This document shows positions 23,654 through 31,222 of a DNA stretch of 58,393 bases, piece after piece. Under the pieces are notes generated by a model. It saw nothing but the letters and a program-made list of their open reading frames with translations. It was not told the DNA's origin and ran no database searches. The position numbers were made by a program, and so were the translations under genes. The number at the start of each line of letters is the position of its first letter. The stretch's first letter is position 1. The stretch comes from a bacterium (lineage in GTDB: Bacteria > Patescibacteriota > Gracilibacteria > JAHISY01): positions 1 to 58,393 of the forward strand of contig JAJYAT010000007.1 of NCBI GenBank assembly GCA_021779375.1, read 5' to 3'.

Positions 23654-24118
23654 ATGTCTTTACAGCGACTTGAACCAGAACGATATCTCAAGGGTGAGGT
23701 AATTCAGCCACCGTTTCCGAAAGAACCATCAGACGTTGTTTGTATTGGAAGCCTTCGTGTTTCTGACGATGGCGAAACAGCTTTAGACAATCCAGAGGAA
23801 ATGGGGAAAACAATGGCAGAGATTTACACTGAGTGCCCACGAATAGACGAACTAAAAGGCGAGTATTGCGATCATCCAGTTTTTGAGAATGATCATGATA
23901 CTTTACGTTTCCCTTGTCCTGAGGCTAAAACAAAGCGCAATAGAGCAGAAGGGCGTTTTGATTTTTTTTGCCAAAGACTCTCGCTAAGAGGAGAAATGAA
24001 AAAGTGCTTAATTGAAGACGAATCAAAAAACATTAGAGATTTTGGCGTGCCTAATTCAGATGGTGAAGGCGGTGTGCGTTGTTTCGTTCAAATTATTCCG
24101 AATAAATTCGAATATTAA
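23654..24118 (+). CDS. Hypothetical protein, Cys-containing
   Basis: 154 residues, soluble, acidic. Five Cys are spread in pairs with neighbouring Pro (YTECPRIDELKGEYCDHPVF, RFPCPEAK, FFCQRL, KKCLIED). A TTGACA lies at 23604 and a TTTAAT about 10 bases before the ATG. Codon use (AGA, ATA, fewer CGC) differs from uvrB and queA on either side, so it seems acquired. Family and function unknown; a metal site is possible. Confidence 0.65.
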   Translation: MSLQRLEPERYLKGEVIQPPFPKEPSDVVCIGSLRVSDDGETALDNPEEMGKTMAEIYTECPRIDELKGEYCDHPVFENDHDTLRFPCPEAKTKRNRAEGRFDFFCQRLSLRGEMKKCLIEDESKNIRDFGVPNSDGEGGVRCFVQIIPNKFEY

Positions 24119-24138
24119 ATCAGAACCGCTCTTCCATG

Positions 24139-24163
24139 AAAAATCTCCCCGACAAGCGGGGAG
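24139..24163 (-). terminator. Intrinsic terminator of tRNA-Ile2
   Basis: On the minus strand a 7-bp stem (CTCCCCG / CGGGGAG, 5-base loop) is followed by ATTTTT, 8 bases after the tRNA 3' end. This is a normal Rho-independent terminator. Confidence 0.75.
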
Positions 24164-24171
24164 AACCTTCG

Positions 24172-24247
24172 TGGTGGGCCCTCCTGGACTTGAACCAGGG
24201 ACCAACAGATTATGAGTCCGCTGCTCTAACCACTGAGCTAAGGGCCC
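24172..24247 (-). tRNA. ileX: tRNA-Ile2 (anticodon CAT, lysidine type)
   Basis: 76 nt with encoded CCA; acceptor GGGCCCT / GGGCCC, D-arm AGCTCAGTGGTTAGAGC, anticodon loop CTCATAA, T-loop TTCAAGT. The anticodon CAT could mean Met, but the sequence follows the E. coli ileX-type tRNA closely (GGTTAGAGCAG, CATAATC, TTGGTCCCTGGTTCAAGTC). So it should read AUA after TilS modification. Confidence 0.88.
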
Positions 24248-24301
24248 GAGATGGACGAATTTTAGCACGCGTTTTTCCCTGTTTCCGCTAAAATTCGCGA
24301 A

Positions 24302-25336
24302 ATGCAGACTGCGGATTTCGATTACGATTTGCCCAAAAAATTTATCGCGCAGCGGCCAGCGAGTCCGCGCGATTCGTCCAAGCTGCTCGTTTACGAGCGC
24401 GCAACGGGCGCGATTCGGCACAAAAAATTCTCGGACTTGCCCGATCTGCTCGAGCCCGGCGATGTTTTGGTTTTGAATGAATCGAAGGTGATTCCGGCGC
24501 GGCTCGCGACAGTCGAAGGGCGCGAGGTTTTTCTCGCGAAAAAAATCCCCCCCGACCCCCCCTTGCAAGGGGGGGGAGCTGAGGAGATTTGGGAGTGCCT
24601 GGTTCGTGGCGGGAAGCATTTTCAAGTTGGCGATAAATTTAAAATTTCAAAAAGCTTCACAGGCGAGGTTCTCGAAATTTTGCCGGACGGCGAGCGCGTG
24701 ATTCGCTTTAATTCTCGCCATTTTCAAAAAGATTTGGCGAAATATGGGGCGACTCCGCTGCCGCCCTACATCGAACAGACGGCGAAAAAAGTGCCGCAAT
24801 ACCAGACGGTTTACGCGAAACGCACGGGTTCGGTCGCGGCGCCGACGGCGGGGTTGCACTTCACGCCGCGGATTTTCCAGAAGCTCAAAGCCAAAAAAAT
24901 TCAGATTGAAAAAGTCACGCTGCACGTCGGGCTCGGGACTTTCGCGCCGGTCAAAGTCGATCAAATTGAAAAACACCCGATGCACGCCGAATTTTTCACT
25001 TTGCCGGAATCAGTCGCATCGCGCCTGAATACCGCGAAAAAAGCGGGACGGCGAATTATTGCGGTTGGCTCGACGAGCTGCCGCGTGCTCGAAAGTTGCG
25101 TGAACCCCAAGGGTGTTTTGAAAGCGCAAACAGGGGAGACGGACATTTTCATTTTCCCGGGTAAAAAATTCAAATTCATCGATGCGCTGCTGACTAATTT
25201 CCATTTGCCGAAGTCGACGCTGATCATGCTGGTCGCGGCTTTGGTCGGGCGGGAAAAAGTTCTCGAGCTTTATGAGCTGGCGAAACGGAAAAATTACCGC
25301 TTCTTTTCGTTCGGCGATGCGACACTTTTACTGTAA
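24302..25336 (+). CDS. queA: S-adenosylmethionine:tRNA ribosyltransferase-isomerase
   Basis: Late queuosine step that adds the cyclopentane ring from SAM to 7-aminomethyl-7-deazaguanine in tRNA. 344 residues: N-terminal [35 protein letters not shown], central [38 protein letters not shown]-terminal [22 protein letters not shown] and the [10 protein letters not shown] end. Residues about 83-93 ([11 protein letters not shown]) are an in-frame insert encoded by a C-run/G-run palindrome, not part of the family core. TAAAAT (24289-24294) ends 7 bases before the ATG, so the mRNA is probably leaderless. Confidence 0.95.
   Translation: MQTADFDYDLPKKFIAQRPASPRDSSKLLVYERATGAIRHKKFSDLPDLLEPGDVLVLNESKVIPARLATVEGREVFLAKKIPPDPPLQGGGAEEIWECLVRGGKHFQVGDKFKISKSFTGEVLEILPDGERVIRFNSRHFQKDLAKYGATPLPPYIEQTAKKVPQYQTVYAKRTGSVAAPTAGLHFTPRIFQKLKAKKIQIEKVTLHVGLGTFAPVKVDQIEKHPMHAEFFTLPESVASRLNTAKKAGRRIIAVGSTSCRVLESCVNPKGVLKAQTGETDIFIFPGKKFKFIDALLTNFHLPKSTLIMLVAALVGREKVLELYELAKRKNYRFFSFGDATLLL
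24546..24577. repeat. In-frame palindromic element in queA (CCCCCCCTTGCAAGG family)
   Basis: Core palindrome CCCCCCCTTGCAAGGGGGGG (24556-24575) preceded by TCCCCCCCGA. It encodes a Pro/Gly-rich insert between two conserved strands of QueA. A related element (AAATCCCTCCCAGCC... with a CTTTCGCAAAG centre) is inside the 5-formyl-THF cyclo-ligase gene at 55042-55075, read in a different phase. Confidence 0.8.
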
Positions 25337-25350
25337 AATGTCGCCCTCGC

Positions 25351-25440
25351 GGAGAGATGGCCGAGTGGTTGAAGGCGCACGACTCGAAATCGTGTAGGCG
25401 GGAAACCGTCTCGAGGGTTCGAATCCCTCTCTCTCCGCCA
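25351..25440 (+). tRNA. tRNA-Ser (anticodon CGA)
   Basis: 90 nt class II tRNA with encoded CCA. Acceptor GGAGAGA / TCTCTCC, discriminator G (serine identity), anticodon loop CTCGAAA, long variable arm (GTAGGCGGGAAACCGTCTC) and T-loop TTCGAAT. TAAAAT at 25334-25339 ends 11 bases before the mature 5' end, a plausible own promoter. Confidence 0.95.
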
Positions 25441-25454
25441 CCTAAAAAATTTTT

Positions 25455-25955
25455 ATGTCCAAAATCTTCCTACGCACGGCAACAGTCTTACTTGCGGCGC
25501 TCCTGCTCGCTGGCTGTGAAAAGCCTGCGCCGATTGCCACCGAACCAGTTGCTACCGAGCCGACCGTCGATTTGCCCAGTGTGGATGTGCCAGCTGTCGA
25601 CGATTCAGTCGTTCAACCAGCCACGAAAGACGATTTGATTCGTCTCGATAGTCCGTTGACCGGGCAAACTATTAGCAGTCCGCTTAGTATCGATGGCGCG
25701 GCGCGCGGCAATTGGTTTTTCGAAGGCAGCTTCCCAGTTGTTCTGACTGATTGGGACGGACTCATCATCGCTCAGGGCACTGCTACAGCGGAGAGCGATT
25801 GGATGACTTCGGACTACGTTAATTTTCACGCGGAACTGACTTTCGAAAAACCGGCAGGCGCTTCGAATCGCGGCACATTGATTCTCAAGAAAGACAATCC
25901 GTCCGGCTTACCGGCGAACGACAATGCGCTCGAAGTCACGGTCTTCTTTGAATAA
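25455..25955 (+). CDS. Lipoprotein with a Gmad2-type immunoglobulin-like domain
   Basis: 166 residues. Signal peptide with lipobox LLAGC (Cys about residue 22), then a Pro/Thr/Val linker ([19 protein letters not shown]). The C-terminal domain (from about residue 62) reads [20 protein letters not shown]...[24 protein letters not shown]...DWMT...FHAELTF, the Gmad2 pattern of extracellular Ig-like folds. It is probably anchored in the outer leaflet of the cell membrane. It lies between two tRNA genes and may share their transcript. Ligand unknown. Confidence 0.85.
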   Translation: MSKIFLRTATVLLAALLLAGCEKPAPIATEPVATEPTVDLPSVDVPAVDDSVVQPATKDDLIRLDSPLTGQTISSPLSIDGAARGNWFFEGSFPVVLTDWDGLIIAQGTATAESDWMTSDYVNFHAELTFEKPAGASNRGTLILKKDNPSGLPANDNALEVTVFFE

Positions 25956-25980
25956 AAATTTTTGTTAAAATCCAGCAAAC

Positions 25981-26056
25981 GCCACCTTAGCTCAGTTGGT
26001 AGAGCGCCCGCCTTGTAAGCGGATTGTCGTCGGTTCAATTCCGACAGGTGGCTCCA
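25981..26056 (+). tRNA. tRNA-Thr (anticodon TGT)
   Basis: 76 nt with encoded CCA. Acceptor GCCACCT / AGGTGGC, D-arm AGCTCAGTTGGTAGAGC, anticodon loop CTTGTAA, T-loop TTCAATT. TAAAAT at 25966-25971 ends 9 bases before the 5' end, so it may have its own promoter and carry tRNA-Tyr behind it. Confidence 0.95.
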
Positions 26057-26129
26057 TCCTTCATTTTCGCTTCGCTCAAACTACGGACGGCTACGCCACG
26101 GCGAAAATAATTTTCACATCTAAAATCAT

Positions 26130-26214
26130 GGGCAGGTTCCCGAGCGGTCAAAGGGGACAGACTGTAAATCTGTTGGCTCCGCCTTCGGAGGTTCAAATCC
26201 TCCCCTGCCCACCA
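26130..26214 (+). tRNA. tRNA-Tyr (anticodon GTA)
   Basis: 85 nt class II tRNA with encoded CCA. Acceptor GGGCAGG / CCTGCCC, discriminator A, anticodon loop CTGTAAA, variable arm GCTCCGCCTTCGGAG, T-loop TTCAAAT. A TAAAAT at 26121-26126 is only 3 bases upstream, too close to be its promoter. It is 73 bases after tRNA-Thr and probably co-transcribed. Part of it is repeated downstream (26247-26320). Confidence 0.95.
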
Positions 26215-26246
26215 TCTTTAAAAACAGCTTCTTTTTAATAAAAAAC

Positions 26247-26320
26247 TAAATCCCTTGGCTCCGTCCGCCACGGCGGATTCAAATCCCTGCCTGCCGGCAG
26301 GCAGGCTTCCCTGCCCACCA
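26247..26320 (+). pseudogene. Broken second copy of the tRNA-Tyr 3' half, with palindromic insert
   Basis: Starting in the anticodon region, TAAATC, TTGGCTCCG, TTCAAATCC and CCCTGCCCACCA occur in the same order as in tRNA-Tyr. The variable arm is replaced by TCCGCCACGGCGGA, and the T-stem contains a 20-bp perfect palindrome (CCTGCCTGCC and its complement, 26286-26305). No 5' half is present, so it cannot fold as a tRNA. It looks like a displaced 3' end left by an insertion at the tRNA, later hit by palindromic repeats. Confidence 0.75.
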
Positions 26321-26360
26321 ATCTTCGTCTCGCTAGGCGGGATTTCGACCGGCTTTGCCA

Positions 26361-27446
26361 CTATATTTTCCTCGCTGCGCCGTTTTCGATTTGCCAAACT
26401 GTTTTCTCCGTGAGGACATCGAGGTGCTCGAGCTTCGTCGTAGTTAGAAAGGTTTGGTGGGAGCGAATCATTTGCATCAGGCTTTTTTGGCGGTTGGCAT
26501 CGAGCTCGCTGAAAACATCATCGAGTAGCAAGACCGGTTTTTCACCCAGAATTTTTTCGAGGAATTCGAGCTCGACAAATTTCAACGCGAGCACGCTCGA
26601 ACGAATTTCGCCGCGGCTGCCATTTTCACTCAGGAGTTCGCCATCAATCTCGAAAACTAAATCGGCGCGGTGCACGCCGTAATTCGTCACGCCAAAACGC
26701 AAATCCTTGGCGCGCATTTTCGCCAGATTCGCGAGGTACTTTTCGACTGAGATTTCCTCGCCGTGAAAATTCACGAGGCGGGCAGTCAGCTGCTTCGGCG
26801 CATTCGCGATTCGCTCGAAATTTTCCGTGAGCGGCTTAGCTGCGAACGCCAAAAACTCCGCACGCATTTGACCAATCAGCGTGCCATTCATCGCGAGTTC
26901 ATGATCCCAAAATTCCAACTCATCCGCTTGCGCCAAATTTTCAATGATGCGGGTGAGCAAGGCATTGCGATTTTTCAGTGATTTATTATAGGCACGGAGC
27001 GCGCGGAGATATTTCCGCGAAGTCTGTGCGAGCAGGATGTCGAGGTAACGCCGCCGCAGGCTTGGCGTGAGCAGGAGCAGATTCAAATCTTCCGGCGCAA
27101 AACTTACAATCGGAAAATTCCCGACCAGTTCGCTCGCGGTAATTTTTTTGCCATTCAGCTTCAAACTCTTGGCAGTCGTCGTCACGGCGATTTCGATTTT
27201 CAGCCTCTCCGTTTGTGAATTTTCCGCTTGCCCCTCGACGCGAAAAAAATCCGTTCCGATTTTACGCAAACTTTGTTCGGCGCTCGCTCGAAAACTTTTA
27301 CCAAAAGCGAGGAGTGCGATTGCCTCGAGGATGTTGGTTTTACCTTGAGCATTTTTGCCGACGAAGGCATTCACATGCTGCTCGAAAGCGAGATCGAGTT
27401 GCTCGAAATTCCGAAAATTTTGCGCGTGCAGCGAAAGCAGTTTCAC
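26361..27446 (-). CDS. recF: DNA replication and repair protein RecF
   Basis: SMC-like ATPase that loads RecA at gaps with RecO/RecR. 361 residues: MKLLSLHAQNFRNFEQLDLAF, Walker A VGKNAQGKTNILEAI, ABC signature region ENGSRGEIRSSVLALKF, Walker B PVLLLDDVFSELDANRQ and D-loop, then the switch His region (MIRSHQTFLTTT). The start is GTG with TAAAAT 6 bases upstream. It stands alone, not in the classic dnaA-dnaN-recF order, and a 70-residue gene precedes it on the same strand. Confidence 0.95.
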   Translation of the reverse strand: MKLLSLHAQNFRNFEQLDLAFEQHVNAFVGKNAQGKTNILEAIALLAFGKSFRASAEQSLRKIGTDFFRVEGQAENSQTERLKIEIAVTTTAKSLKLNGKKITASELVGNFPIVSFAPEDLNLLLLTPSLRRRYLDILLAQTSRKYLRALRAYNKSLKNRNALLTRIIENLAQADELEFWDHELAMNGTLIGQMRAEFLAFAAKPLTENFERIANAPKQLTARLVNFHGEEISVEKYLANLAKMRAKDLRFGVTNYGVHRADLVFEIDGELLSENGSRGEIRSSVLALKFVELEFLEKILGEKPVLLLDDVFSELDANRQKSLMQMIRSHQTFLTTTKLEHLDVLTEKTVWQIENGAARKI

Positions 27447-27455
27447 GCCAGTATT

Positions 27456-27668
27456 TTAATTGATAATTTGCTCCAAGCGCTGGCGGGCTGCGGCATCGGG
27501 ATCAGGTTCTGATTCAGAAATTTCCAAATGCAGTTTCTTTTCAGGCCTGATTTCAGGCGGTAAGTCCGCGCAGGGCAAAACAAATTCGGTCGAACCATCG
27601 ACCGTCACCAAAGTCGCTTTGCCGCGTGTGATTTTTTTGACGAAAAGTTCGAGTAATTTATAAGGCAT
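27456..27668 (-). CDS. Small hypothetical protein before recF
   Basis: 70 residues from the ATG at 27668 (MPYKLLELFVKKITRGKATL), overlapping the end of the NUDIX gene by 11 bases. A longer frame to 27710 is NUDIX gene sequence. The pattern is a small beta barrel (FVKKITRGKATLVTVDGSTEFVLPCADLPPEI), somewhat like DUF3006-type proteins, followed by an acidic helix. Function unknown; position suggests co-expression with the NUDIX hydrolase, perhaps with recF. Confidence 0.65.
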   Translation of the reverse strand: MPYKLLELFVKKITRGKATLVTVDGSTEFVLPCADLPPEIRPEKKLHLEISESEPDPDAAARQRLEQIIN

Positions 27669-28089
27669 CGAGAATCGCCAGGATTTTAGCAAGATATTCC
27701 GGCGACTCAATTAAATCTTGCAGCTCGACGCGGTCGACCCACTTCCATTCCACGACTTCAGCGTTATCAAGCTGGATGGCAGTATCGTCTGCCAAAAAAT
27801 CGGCGAGGAAGATATGGACCTCCTGCCCGCGAAATTTTTCCAAGCGTGGATCAATTTCAATGTTGTCGGGCCAGTCGTAAAAATAAACTCCGCGTTCGCC
27901 GAGAATTTTGATTTGGTCCGTCCCGACTTCTTCCTGGAACTCGCGCAGACCAGCTTCCAAAAAACTTTCCCCGCTCTCGACGCCGCCTTGCGGTAGCTGC
28001 CAGGCGTGATGTTCGCGTGGTTTGCGCACGAGCAGAAATTTCCCATTTCTCCGTGCGAGAATCGAGGCGTTGAGTCGAAACGGCTTCAT
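27658..28089 (-). CDS. NUDIX hydrolase, RppH-like
   Basis: 143 residues with the full NUDIX box GGVESGESFLEAGLREFQEEVG and the preceding WQLPQGG that is typical of the RppH/Ap4A hydrolase group. RppH removes pyrophosphate from mRNA 5' ends; a dinucleoside polyphosphate role is also possible. If many transcripts here are leaderless, RppH-type 5' processing would act right at start codons. It starts by ATGA overlap with the small transporter gene. Confidence 0.85.
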   Translation of the reverse strand: MKPFRLNASILARRNGKFLLVRKPREHHAWQLPQGGVESGESFLEAGLREFQEEVGTDQIKILGERGVYFYDWPDNIEIDPRLEKFRGQEVHIFLADFLADDTAIQLDNAEVVEWKWVDRVELQDLIESPEYLAKILAILDAL

Positions 28090-28421
28090 CGGACTGCCAA
28101 GATTATGCCGCCGAAAATTAGCGCAATGCCGAAAATCTGCGGGAAGCTGAGCGTCTCACGCAGGATGAAAAAAGAAAGCGCGAGGACGATGGCGAAAGTC
28201 CCGCCGACGAAAGCTGGGTAACCGATGGCGAGATTCGTGCGTTGCAAAAAGAGTGCGTAGAAAATGACATTCATGCCAAACAGGAAAATCGCGAGCCAAA
28301 ACAGCGGTTCGCGCAGTGTCGCGAGAGAAGCGAGGTGATCGGTTCTCTCGCCGAGGAGTTTCAGTGCGAAGCTGGCGAAACCATTGAAAGCGATGCCGAC
28401 AATAAAAATTAGGTAACTCAT
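28086..28421 (-). CDS. EmrE/ArnE-like four-helix membrane protein
   Basis: 111 residues, four membrane helices (about 1-21, 37-57, 63-83, 90-110), the SMR/EamA half-size fold. The longer frame upstream belongs to the glycosyltransferase end in another frame. The helix-1 Glu of drug-exporting EmrE is not at the usual place (MSYLIFIVGIAFNGFASFALK), which argues against drug export. ArnE/ArnF-type proteins flip lipid-linked sugars, and the neighbours here are a prenyl-phosphate sugar synthase and a GT-C enzyme, so a flippase role is a reasonable inference. Confidence 0.7.
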   Translation of the reverse strand: MSYLIFIVGIAFNGFASFALKLLGERTDHLASLATLREPLFWLAIFLFGMNVIFYALFLQRTNLAIGYPAFVGGTFAIVLALSFFILRETLSFPQIFGIALIFGGIILAVR

Positions 28422-29992
28422 GGCGTGAATTTTACTGCAAAAATCCACCAGAAATAATCGCTCGAAAAGTTCGAGCAACTTTTGGGGTCGCCTGACTTCA
28501 GCTTGGCGCGTAGCGTGAAACTGACTCCGTCCAAAATTTTCGTGTCCCCAATTTTCAAATTCGCGTCGGCGAGCGATAGGACGTTGGATTTTTTCCAAGC
28601 TGGATATTCGCGATACATTTCTTCCTCCAGTACGAAAAAATTTGGTCGTTCGTTTTTCAAGAATTGCAGCTGATCGCCGGATTGTACGAAAGGAATTGCG
28701 CGGGCATCAAGTGTGCCGTCGAGCGAAAGCATTCGACGCTCGCCAAAAAAGGCAGACTGATCGACTTCTTTCAGCGCAATCAGGCTGTCGGTGGGCGTAT
28801 TTTCTTCGAGCCACAGTCCGACATCACGGCGCGCCTGGTCGAGGAAAGGCTGTTCGCAGCTCGCGATTGACGCGCGGCGTTCCAAAAATTGTTGACCGGA
28901 AATAAGGAGACTTCCCAGAAGTACCAAAACTAAAATGGGAGTTTGCCACTTTTTGGGTAAGCGAAAAACTCCGAGAATTGAGATTAAATAAAAAAACGGC
29001 AGAGCCGCGAGAATGTAGCGGTAGCCTTCCGTCGTCGGGAAAATCACCGAGAAGAAAATCGCGTGAAAAGCGAGCCACGCGAAGATTGGATAGGAAATGC
29101 TCGAGTTAACCCACCACCTAGGTGGTGGGTTAACGGGTTTATAAAAAAAGAACAACAGGAAAAAAGGAGTGAGTGGTAAGAATTTTGTCACGAGAATCTT
29201 CGGAATTTCGAGCGTGAAGAAGATACCGCCGAATTCGTGCGCCCACTGCCGTGCGCGCAGAATCCTTGCAATCGTCGAAGGAAAAATCGAACCGGTGTTC
29301 GCAAAGAGCCAAAAGTAGTAAGGCGCAAAAATCAAAGCAGTAGGTAGACCGACAGTTAGAAGCGCGCGCCATTTTTTCTGCGCGAGTAGTCCGATCCCGA
29401 GGAAAGCCGTGAGAAACCAGGCTTCCGGGCGCGTCAAAATCGCGACTCCCAAAATCAAGCCTAAGGTTAACTCGCCAGATATCTGGGGGGTTAACGAGCT
29501 TGATGTAGATTTAGCCGGAGGGTTAACGAGTTCCAAGTAAACCAAAAAACTTCCGAGTACGAGACAGACGAAGAGCGGTGTCTCCATGCCCTTCGCTGCC
29601 CAAAACGGCAGCACGAAATTGGTCGCGAGGAGTGCGGCAGTCGCGAGTGCAGCAATGCGGTTGCTAGAAATTTTTTCGGCGAACTTAAATGCCAAAACAA
29701 TCGCGAGCGCGACAAAGAAGCTGGCTAAAATTTTGACTGCCCAGATTATTTGCATGCCAAAAATTTTCCAGACGGGCGCGAGCAGCAGACTCCAAAAGGG
29801 TGAAGTCGAACCGGCGGAAAACTGTCCATTGTAAAAAAAGAACTGACCGTCGGCGATACCGCGTGCGAAAACGAAGTGGATGAAAGCGTCGCCCATCACG
29901 ACGTTCCGTAAAAAATAAACTTGGGCAAATGCCAGCAAAACCAAAAGCGCGAGCCACACGGAATTCGGAATTCGAGCTAAAAATTTTTTCAC
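28418..29992 (-). CDS. GT-C fold membrane glycosyltransferase
   Basis: 524 residues from the GTG at 29992, which forms a GTGA overlap with the upstream gene (a frame reaches to 30028). About ten membrane helices in the first 400 residues; the first loop carries VVMGDAFIHFVFARGIADG with the Asp expected for a GT-C base and AGSTSPFWSLLLAP. A soluble C-terminal part follows (about 400-524). It should transfer sugar from a polyprenyl-phosphate donor on the outer face. Two loop regions hold in-frame inserts from the GTTAAC palindrome family (VNPPPRWWVNSS; VNPPAKSTSSSLTPQ). Arabinofuranosyl- or mannosyl-transfer cannot be told apart. Confidence 0.75.
   Translation of the reverse strand: MKKFLARIPNSVWLALLVLLAFAQVYFLRNVVMGDAFIHFVFARGIADGQFFFYNGQFSAGSTSPFWSLLLAPVWKIFGMQIIWAVKILASFFVALAIVLAFKFAEKISSNRIAALATAALLATNFVLPFWAAKGMETPLFVCLVLGSFLVYLELVNPPAKSTSSSLTPQISGELTLGLILGVAILTRPEAWFLTAFLGIGLLAQKKWRALLTVGLPTALIFAPYYFWLFANTGSIFPSTIARILRARQWAHEFGGIFFTLEIPKILVTKFLPLTPFFLLFFFYKPVNPPPRWWVNSSISYPIFAWLAFHAIFFSVIFPTTEGYRYILAALPFFYLISILGVFRLPKKWQTPILVLVLLGSLLISGQQFLERRASIASCEQPFLDQARRDVGLWLEENTPTDSLIALKEVDQSAFFGERRMLSLDGTLDARAIPFVQSGDQLQFLKNERPNFFVLEEEMYREYPAWKKSNVLSLADANLKIGDTKILDGVSFTLRAKLKSGDPKSCSNFSSDYFWWIFAVKFTP
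29105..29134. repeat. 30-bp palindrome inside the GT-C gene (GTTAACCCACCACCT family)
   Basis: Perfect palindrome whose half is GTTAACCCACCACCT. It is translated in frame as a loop insert (VNPPPRWWVN). An identical copy lies between genes at 31115-31144, and a diverged copy is at 29466-29495. Confidence 0.85.
29466..29495. repeat. Diverged member of the GTTAAC palindrome family in the GT-C gene
   Basis: Same length (30) and same GTTAAC ends, with two mismatches between the halves (GTTAACTCGCCAGAT / ATCTGGGGGGTTAAC). A further half-site (GGTTAACGAG) begins at 29521. The whole patch encodes a Ser/Pro/Thr-rich loop. Confidence 0.6.
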
Positions 29993-30834
29993 GCGAAATA
30001 CAAAATGGCGAAGACGGCGAACATCCACGCGACGACGCTCCCGAGGAGCGGGAGATCATGAAAAAGTAAATCAGTCGGATTTTCATGCGCGGACTTACGT
30101 TCAATCAGTAGCAAGTAACGCAGCAGGCCGAAGACGACGATGGGCGCTGTCCAGAAAAAGTTGGCGGATTCGCTCGCCTGAAATGAGTAAAAAAGGTAGC
30201 TCACCAGAATCGCCGGCAATAAAATTTTGATCGTTGATTGCAGAAAAGCGGGCGGATATTTCGCGAGGACTTTGCGCGAGACGTGTCCAGCCGTCTCGAT
30301 TTCGCGCAATCTTTTGCCGGCGGCGAGCAGGAGGGCGAGGAGAAAAGTAATCGCGAGTAGCCAACCAGAGAGCGTGACACTGGCAGCGATACCACCGGCG
30401 AAGATTCGTAAAATAAATCCGAGCGAAATGCTGAGCAGGTCGATGATTGCCAAATGCTTCAGCCATAGCGAGTAGGCGATTTGTAAAAGAATGTAGCTGC
30501 CGACAATTACAATCAATGTTCCAAAATTTGCTGCGAGAAAAAGTGCCGCGAGGAGGAGCGCTCCGCTCAAGACGATGGCGATTCTTTTCGGCAGTCGCCC
30601 GCTGGCGATGGGACGCGTTTTTTTGGTGTGGTGGTGGCGGTCGGATTCACAGTCCAGGATGTCATTCAAAACATAGACACCGCTCGACGCGAGACAGAAA
30701 ATACCGAAAGTCGCAGCGACTTTGGCGATCGAATCAAGATTTAAGAATTCGCGTGCGAAAACCAGCGGAACGAAAATTAACAGATTTTTGATCCACTGTT
30801 TTGGTCGGAGCGTTTCCAAAATCGCGAAAAACAT
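29989..30834 (-). CDS. UbiA-family polyprenyl-phosphate phosphoribosyltransferase-like protein
   Basis: 281 residues, 8-9 membrane helices. The N-terminus RPKQWIKNLLIFVPLVFA and the motif YVLNDILDCESDRHHHTKKTRPIASG are those of decaprenyl-phosphate phosphoribosyltransferases, which join PRPP to a polyprenyl phosphate as the first step to the lipid-linked arabinose donor. The Asp-rich motif binds Mg-diphosphate. TAAAAT is 7 bases before the ATG. It heads a unit with the GT-C enzyme and the SMR-like protein (overlapping ends). DprE1/DprE2-like epimerase genes are not in the window, so the final sugar is unknown. Confidence 0.85.
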   Translation of the reverse strand: MFFAILETLRPKQWIKNLLIFVPLVFAREFLNLDSIAKVAATFGIFCLASSGVYVLNDILDCESDRHHHTKKTRPIASGRLPKRIAIVLSGALLLAALFLAANFGTLIVIVGSYILLQIAYSLWLKHLAIIDLLSISLGFILRIFAGGIAASVTLSGWLLAITFLLALLLAAGKRLREIETAGHVSRKVLAKYPPAFLQSTIKILLPAILVSYLFYSFQASESANFFWTAPIVVFGLLRYLLLIERKSAHENPTDLLFHDLPLLGSVVAWMFAVFAILYFA

Positions 30835-30844
30835 TGCCGTGATT

Positions 30845-31096
30845 TTAGCAATTTTTGGCGCGAATTAATCTCAGCTTCTGAGCGCGTGAGAGTTTTTTCA
30901 CAGCCGCTTCGCGCCGCAAAGCTTCCGATTTGGTTAAAAATTTTTCCGTATAAACAATCTTGACTGGCCGGCGCCCGGCTGTATATTTCGCACCTTTGCC
31001 CGAATTGTGGGCCTTTTCACGCTCGACGACGTCAAGCGTGTAGCCCGAATAAAGCGAGCCATCACGGCAGCGCGCGAGATAAAAGAAGTGAAACAA
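30845..31096 (-). CDS. GIY-YIG domain protein, YhbQ-like
   Basis: 83 residues, a minimal GIY-YIG nuclease fold: FFYLARCRDGSLYSGYT (the GIY and YIG pair appears as LYSGYT), VVEREKAHNSGKGAKYTAGRRPVKIVY with the conserved Arg/His region, and EALRREAAVKKLSRAQKLRLI. Single-domain members are widespread and mostly uncharacterised, sometimes linked to DNA damage. The start is TTG (31096). It ends 10 bases before ubiA and contains that gene's promoter box. Confidence 0.85.
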   Translation of the reverse strand: MFHFFYLARCRDGSLYSGYTLDVVEREKAHNSGKGAKYTAGRRPVKIVYTEKFLTKSEALRREAAVKKLSRAQKLRLIRAKNC

Positions 31097-31114
31097 GGAA
31101 GGAGTAAGGATTAA

Positions 31115-31144
31115 GTTAACCCACCACCTAGGTGGTGGGTTAAC
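31115..31144. repeat. 30-bp palindrome, intergenic copy (GTTAACCCACCACCT family)
   Basis: Identical to the copy inside the GT-C gene at 29105-29134. It lies between the GIY-YIG gene and tRNA-Met. No T run follows, so it is a dispersed repeat and not a simple terminator. The stretch 31145-31222 is AT-rich and shows nothing else. Confidence 0.85.
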
Positions 31145-31222
31145 GGAAGAGAGCTGAGAAAATTAAATTTTTCAAAATCTTTTGATAACTCAAAATATCA
31201 TTATTTAGTCGAATGATGAATG

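Noticed and set aside
24172-24247. Initiator or elongator tRNA-Met
   Set aside because: The anticodon is CAT, but the body matches the lysidine-type tRNA-Ile2 closely, and a better tRNA-Met is at 31223-31299.
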